Shown here piece after piece: positions 5,763 to 8,502 of a DNA stretch of 8,502 nucleotides. The position numbers were made by a program, and so were the translations under genes. Positions within the stretch are counted from its first letter, which is position 1, and each line of letters starts with the position of its first letter. A model generated the notes under the pieces. The model did not search any database, was not told the DNA's origin, and was given only the letters and a program-made list of their open reading frames with translations. The stretch is from a bacterium (lineage in GTDB: Bacteria; Actinomycetota; Acidimicrobiia; Acidimicrobiales; UBA8592): assembly GCA_002713605.1 (NCBI GenBank), contig PATL01000024.1, positions 1 to 8,502 on the forward strand, written 5' to 3'.

Positions 5763-6311
5763 ATGTCTTCGAATATATTGATTCCAGGTGTAGTTGTAGT
5801 TGCATGCTTAATCATAATTTTTGCGATTTCGTTGGGAGGTCGAGAAAAGCCTCAACCAAAAATCTTTCAATTGCGAGTCCCGCAGAAAAAGAGAAAGCGC
5901 AATAGGCATCAGGACATACCCGATTCAGAGAAACATGACAGAATCCCGAGTAAACAAAGTCTTTCGCAATGGCATAAAAAATATGAAAGTGATTTACTGC
6001 ATTTTTTTGAAATACTCGACTCACTAATCTTTAACAAAATTAAGATTGATGAAGGCGAAATTAGTTCAGAAATATTTGACAAGGTTAAGAAAGCGGGACT
6101 TGAGCATCCTTCTCCAGAGATTGGAGCTGAACTAACTGCAATGATTGGAACTGTAAACTCCGCTAACTTAGCTTTAGCAAAGGATTCCTCAGATTCTCTT
6201 GAGACCTTCAGAGAAACCTATCAGAATTATCGGTTTATCTGGGTTTCAAGAATGCGTCAATATATTGATGATCATGAACGTCTCATAAGCCTGCAAAAAC
6301 CAATAGACTAG
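5763..6311 (+). CDS. Small single-pass membrane protein of unknown function
   Basis: I do not recognise this 182-residue protein. It has a short N-terminus, one membrane helix (about residues 5-25: ILIPGVVVVACLIIIFAISL), then a strongly basic stretch (about 27-50, with KKRKRNRH) indicating a cytoplasmic C-terminus by the positive-inside rule. The rest (about 65-175) is charged and predicted helical, with alternating acidic and hydrophobic positions but no cysteines or catalytic motif. ATG 5763 is chosen over in-frame GTG 5757 because the GTG lies inside the palindrome and a leaderless start fits the ATG; neither has a Shine-Dalgarno sequence. It precedes the ABC ATPase by 41 nt on the same strand with no terminator between them, so it is probably the first gene of that operon and may be an accessory subunit or regulator of the transporter. 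Confidence 0.75.
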   Translation: MSSNILIPGVVVVACLIIIFAISLGGREKPQPKIFQLRVPQKKRKRNRHQDIPDSEKHDRIPSKQSLSQWHKKYESDLLHFFEILDSLIFNKIKIDEGEISSEIFDKVKKAGLEHPSPEIGAELTAMIGTVNSANLALAKDSSDSLETFRETYQNYRFIWVSRMRQYIDDHERLISLQKPID

Positions 6312-6341
6312 CAACTGTAATACTCCCCAAATCTACTCCCA

Positions 6342-6348
6342 AAGAAGG
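6342..6348 (+). promoter_or_regulatory. Ribosome binding site of the ABC ATPase gene
   Basis: AAGAAGG lies 4 nt before ATG 6353 and fixes that start. It differs from the genes at 2400, 5358 and 5763, which have no such site, in keeping with an internal operon position. Confidence 0.6.
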
Positions 6349-6352
6349 TTCT

Positions 6353-7099
6353 ATGAGCGACGTCAATGAGGTTCACTCTGCCGCTGCACGTGCATCAAGC
6401 GCAACAAAGATTTACGGCAAAGGAGATACGCTTGTAACTGCATTAGATAGCGTTGATATCTCGTTTGAAGCAGGAAAATTTTCGGCGATTATGGGACCCT
6501 CAGGATCAGGAAAATCAACCTTAATGCATTGCATGGCTGGCTTAGACAATTTATCTAGTGGAAAGGTTTTTATAGGAGATACAGATCTCACAGAATTAAG
6601 TGAAAAAGAATTGACACTACTTCGTCGCTCAAACATTGGTTTCATTTTCCAATCATTTAACTTAGTGCCGACTCTAAATGCTTTAGAAAATATCACACTC
6701 CCAATAGATTTATCTGGCAACAAAGTCGACAGGGATTGGGTTGATCAAATCACTGAGGTTGTGAACTTATCTGACCGACTTAAACATAAACCGAGTGAGT
6801 TATCTGGCGGCCAACAGCAACGTGTTGCTGTTTCGAGAGCTCTCGCAAGTAAACCGAATATCATTTTTGCTGATGAGCCAACAGGAAACCTTGATTCAAA
6901 AACAGGAAGCGAAATCTTAAACTTTATGAGTCTCGCTACAACGGATTTGAACCAAACCATAGTCATGGTCACTCATGATCCTGTGGCAGCGAGTTACTCG
7001 GATCGCGTAATTTTTTTGGAAGATGGCAGAGTCGTTGGTGAAATAATTGAGCCTACGGCCGACAGTATCATTGACCGGATGCGGACCTTCGGTAGCTGA
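6353..7099 (+). CDS. ABC transporter ATP-binding protein, MacB/LolD-type
   Basis: This 248-residue cytoplasmic ATPase has every hallmark of the family: Walker A GPSGSGKS (48-55), Q-loop Gln100 in FIFQSFNLVPTLNALENI, signature LSGGQQQ (150-156), Walker B IIFADEPTGNLD (170-181) and switch His208 in VTHD. The sequence following the Q-loop and the EPTGNLD form are typical of the LolD/MacB/FtsE group, which power type VII mechanotransmission or export complexes rather than nutrient uptake. The first 14 or so residues (MSDVNEVHSAAARA) precede the usual domain start. The gene ends 7 nt before the permease ATG, so the two are surely co-expressed and form one complex, presumably as a dimer. The substrate is unknown: lipids, peptides or cell-wall signalling are possible. 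Confidence 0.95.
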   Translation: MSDVNEVHSAAARASSATKIYGKGDTLVTALDSVDISFEAGKFSAIMGPSGSGKSTLMHCMAGLDNLSSGKVFIGDTDLTELSEKELTLLRRSNIGFIFQSFNLVPTLNALENITLPIDLSGNKVDRDWVDQITEVVNLSDRLKHKPSELSGGQQQRVAVSRALASKPNIIFADEPTGNLDSKTGSEILNFMSLATTDLNQTIVMVTHDPVAASYSDRVIFLEDGRVVGEIIEPTADSIIDRMRTFGS

Positions 7100-7106
7100 G
7101 TCTCAC

Positions 7107-8502
7107 ATGGCTTTATTTCAACTTGCAGTCAAGAATGCCTATTCGAAACCGGGTCGTTTCCTTCTTACATCTTTAGCTGTTTTAGTAGGTGTAGCTTTGA
7201 CTACTGCAGTCTTTGTTTTCACAGACAGTTTACGAACAACTCTCGGAAACTTAAGCGAGGATATTGAGTCTGGCTATGACCTTGCGATACGTTCGGAAAT
7301 TCCCTTTGGTAACCGGTTAGACGCTGCACCTATCAACCTTGGTTTACCAGATGAGCTTTTGGCAGTTGATGGAGTTGTAGGTGTTCAACCCCGAGTAATC
7401 GAGTTCGGAGTCATCCCAAACAGATCTGACGGTTCCGCAGCGATAGCGAATCGTGGACCCAACATTGGTGTCAATTGGGAAGAAACAGCACTGAACCCGA
7501 GATTGTACATTGCCGAAGGTAGGCCACCTACCGCTAATTCAGAGTTTGCTGTTGATACTGATACTGCAGAGGATGATGATTTTGTTGTCGGGCAAACGTA
7601 TGCCCTGCAAACACCCTCAGGACTTCTCGAGGTTCTACTTGTAGGCACTTTTAACTTTGCTGACCCAGAAGAAAATGCAGTTGTTGGGGCAAAGATTGTC
7701 GCCATGAACACGGAGGCATCAGTTCAATTTTTTAATGCTGGAATCGGGTTTGACGATATAACCCTGAGTGTTGAACCAGGATTTGACCAAACACGCGTCA
7801 GCAAAAACATTAAAAATATTCTTCCAACCGGTTTAGAAGTAGTAACGGTTGAGGATCTAGTCGAGGAACAAGCTGACAATTTCAATGAATTCATTGATAT
7901 TTTCAGAACTATTCTTTTAGTTTTTGCGTTCATTATTTTAATCGTGGCAGCATTCATTATTTATAACGTGTTTTCGATAATTGTCGGTCAGAGAATACAA
8001 GAGATTGGTTTGCTCAGAGCGCTGGGTGCAACGGGTAAGCAAATTACTAACTCCATAGTTACAGAAGCATTGTGCGTGGGTATTTTTGCTACGGCATTTG
8101 GAATACTGTTAGGGTTCCCGATCGCATTTGGGTTACAGGAGCTACTTGCAGCATTGGAGTTCGGGCCTGATGAGAATTCTCTTCCAATAAATGCAACAAC
8201 AATTATTGTTGGATCAATATTGGGCATTGGTTTAACCTTCATAGCTGCTGTGTGGCCCGCTATGAAGGCACGTTCTATCTCTCCGATGGCAGCAATTAGA
8301 AATACTTCGTTATCAAGATATGTCGTGCAGAAACATATAGGCTACGGAGTTACTTTGACGGGTTTGGGAATCGCCGCAATGATCCTGGGATTTGTTGTTG
8401 ACAATTGGCTGCTTATGTTGCTGTTCGGATTGTTAACTGGAATATTGTTGTACTTAGGCCTAAGCCGAATCCAAGTTTTAGCTGGGAAATTTTCATTCCT
8501 TT
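7107..8502 (+). CDS. FtsX/MacB-type ABC transporter permease (3' end outside window)
   Basis: The frame is open from ATG 7107 to the window edge, 465 codons. It begins with a cytoplasmic amphipathic segment (LAVKNAYSKPGRF) and a membrane helix (about 18-40), then a large extracytoplasmic MacB_PCD-like domain (about 41-260) poor in cysteine. Next come three helices of an FtsX domain (about 265-290, 320-346 and 361-385) with the conserved cytoplasmic loop QRIQEIGLLRALGATGKQI, which couples to the ATPase, and PAMKARSISPMAAIR after the last helix. Two further helices (about 410-453) start what is probably a second half, as in actinobacterial permeases with duplicated FtsX domains of about 800 residues. 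There is no Shine-Dalgarno sequence; the 7-nt gap to the ATPase gene suggests translational coupling. It forms the membrane partner of the ATPase. Confidence 0.93.
   Translation, partial: MALFQLAVKNAYSKPGRFLLTSLAVLVGVALTTAVFVFTDSLRTTLGNLSEDIESGYDLAIRSEIPFGNRLDAAPINLGLPDELLAVDGVVGVQPRVIEFGVIPNRSDGSAAIANRGPNIGVNWEETALNPRLYIAEGRPPTANSEFAVDTDTAEDDDFVVGQTYALQTPSGLLEVLLVGTFNFADPEENAVVGAKIVAMNTEASVQFFNAGIGFDDITLSVEPGFDQTRVSKNIKNILPTGLEVVTVEDLVEEQADNFNEFIDIFRTILLVFAFIILIVAAFIIYNVFSIIVGQRIQEIGLLRALGATGKQITNSIVTEALCVGIFATAFGILLGFPIAFGLQELLAALEFGPDENSLPINATTIIVGSILGIGLTFIAAVWPAMKARSISPMAAIRNTSLSRYVVQKHIGYGVTLTGLGIAAMILGFVVDNWLLMLLFGLLTGILLYLGLSRIQVLAGKFSFL

Noticed and set aside
5812..6027. Overlapping open frames on both strands inside the small membrane protein gene
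   Set aside because: The 182-residue frame is longer, has a clean membrane helix and fits the operon spacing; the shorter ones show no domain or start signal.
6412..6972. Two minus-strand open frames under the ABC ATPase
   Set aside because: They are antisense to a fully conserved ATPase with all motifs.
7385..8242. Three minus-strand open frames at the right end
   Set aside because: They are antisense to the permease frame, which is open from 7107 to the edge and has FtsX-domain motifs.

Overview
The window reads as a chromosomal segment of an actinobacterium with unusually A+T-leaning DNA. The main evidence is a gene of the DUF3499 family (a zinc-finger-like family known to me mainly from Actinobacteria), TANNNT -10 boxes placed right at start codons (leaderless style), and an actinobacterial-type single-domain cyclophilin. 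The low G+C would fit marine, streamlined relatives of the Acidimicrobiia, but that placement is inference. I see no IS element, phage gene, CRISPR array, tRNA or rRNA.

Left part, minus strand (1-3039). Three genes read leftward: a DUF3499 protein with a long acidic tail, a crotonase-family enoyl-CoA hydratase with both catalytic glutamates, and, 9 nt behind it, a membrane-anchored PQQ-type beta-propeller protein that runs off the left edge. The propeller is a long open frame covering all of 1-1599. The crotonase has its own promoter-like sequence (perfect TTGACA, TAATGT exactly 6 nt before the ATG).

Middle (3043-5531). A 157-bp divergent spacer separates DUF3499 from a plus-strand M29/NicX-like 'aminopeptidase' homologue that seems to have lost the usual metal-binding histidines. 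Then come a LysM lipoprotein and, convergent to it, a cyclophilin-type peptidyl-prolyl isomerase. A near-perfect palindrome between the last two probably terminates both. Divergent from the cyclophilin is a 57-residue basic zinc-ribbon protein with a leaderless-type promoter.

Right part, plus strand (5531-8502). A 230-bp non-coding stretch holds a long nested hairpin, a degenerate 30-nt direct repeat, a CRP-like palindrome and an operator-like palindrome touching the next start codon. It precedes an apparent three-gene operon: a small single-pass membrane protein of unknown function, a MacB/LolD-type ABC ATPase, and its FtsX/MacB-type permease, which is cut by the right edge. The ATPase and permease should form a mechanotransmission or exporter-type ABC complex; the small membrane protein may be an accessory.

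Most of the window is ordinary housekeeping and envelope content. The points most worth a second look are the metal-ligand loss in the M29-like protein, the structured and operator-rich intergenic region 5531-5760, the tiny zinc-ribbon gene, and the repeated leaderless promoter pattern.
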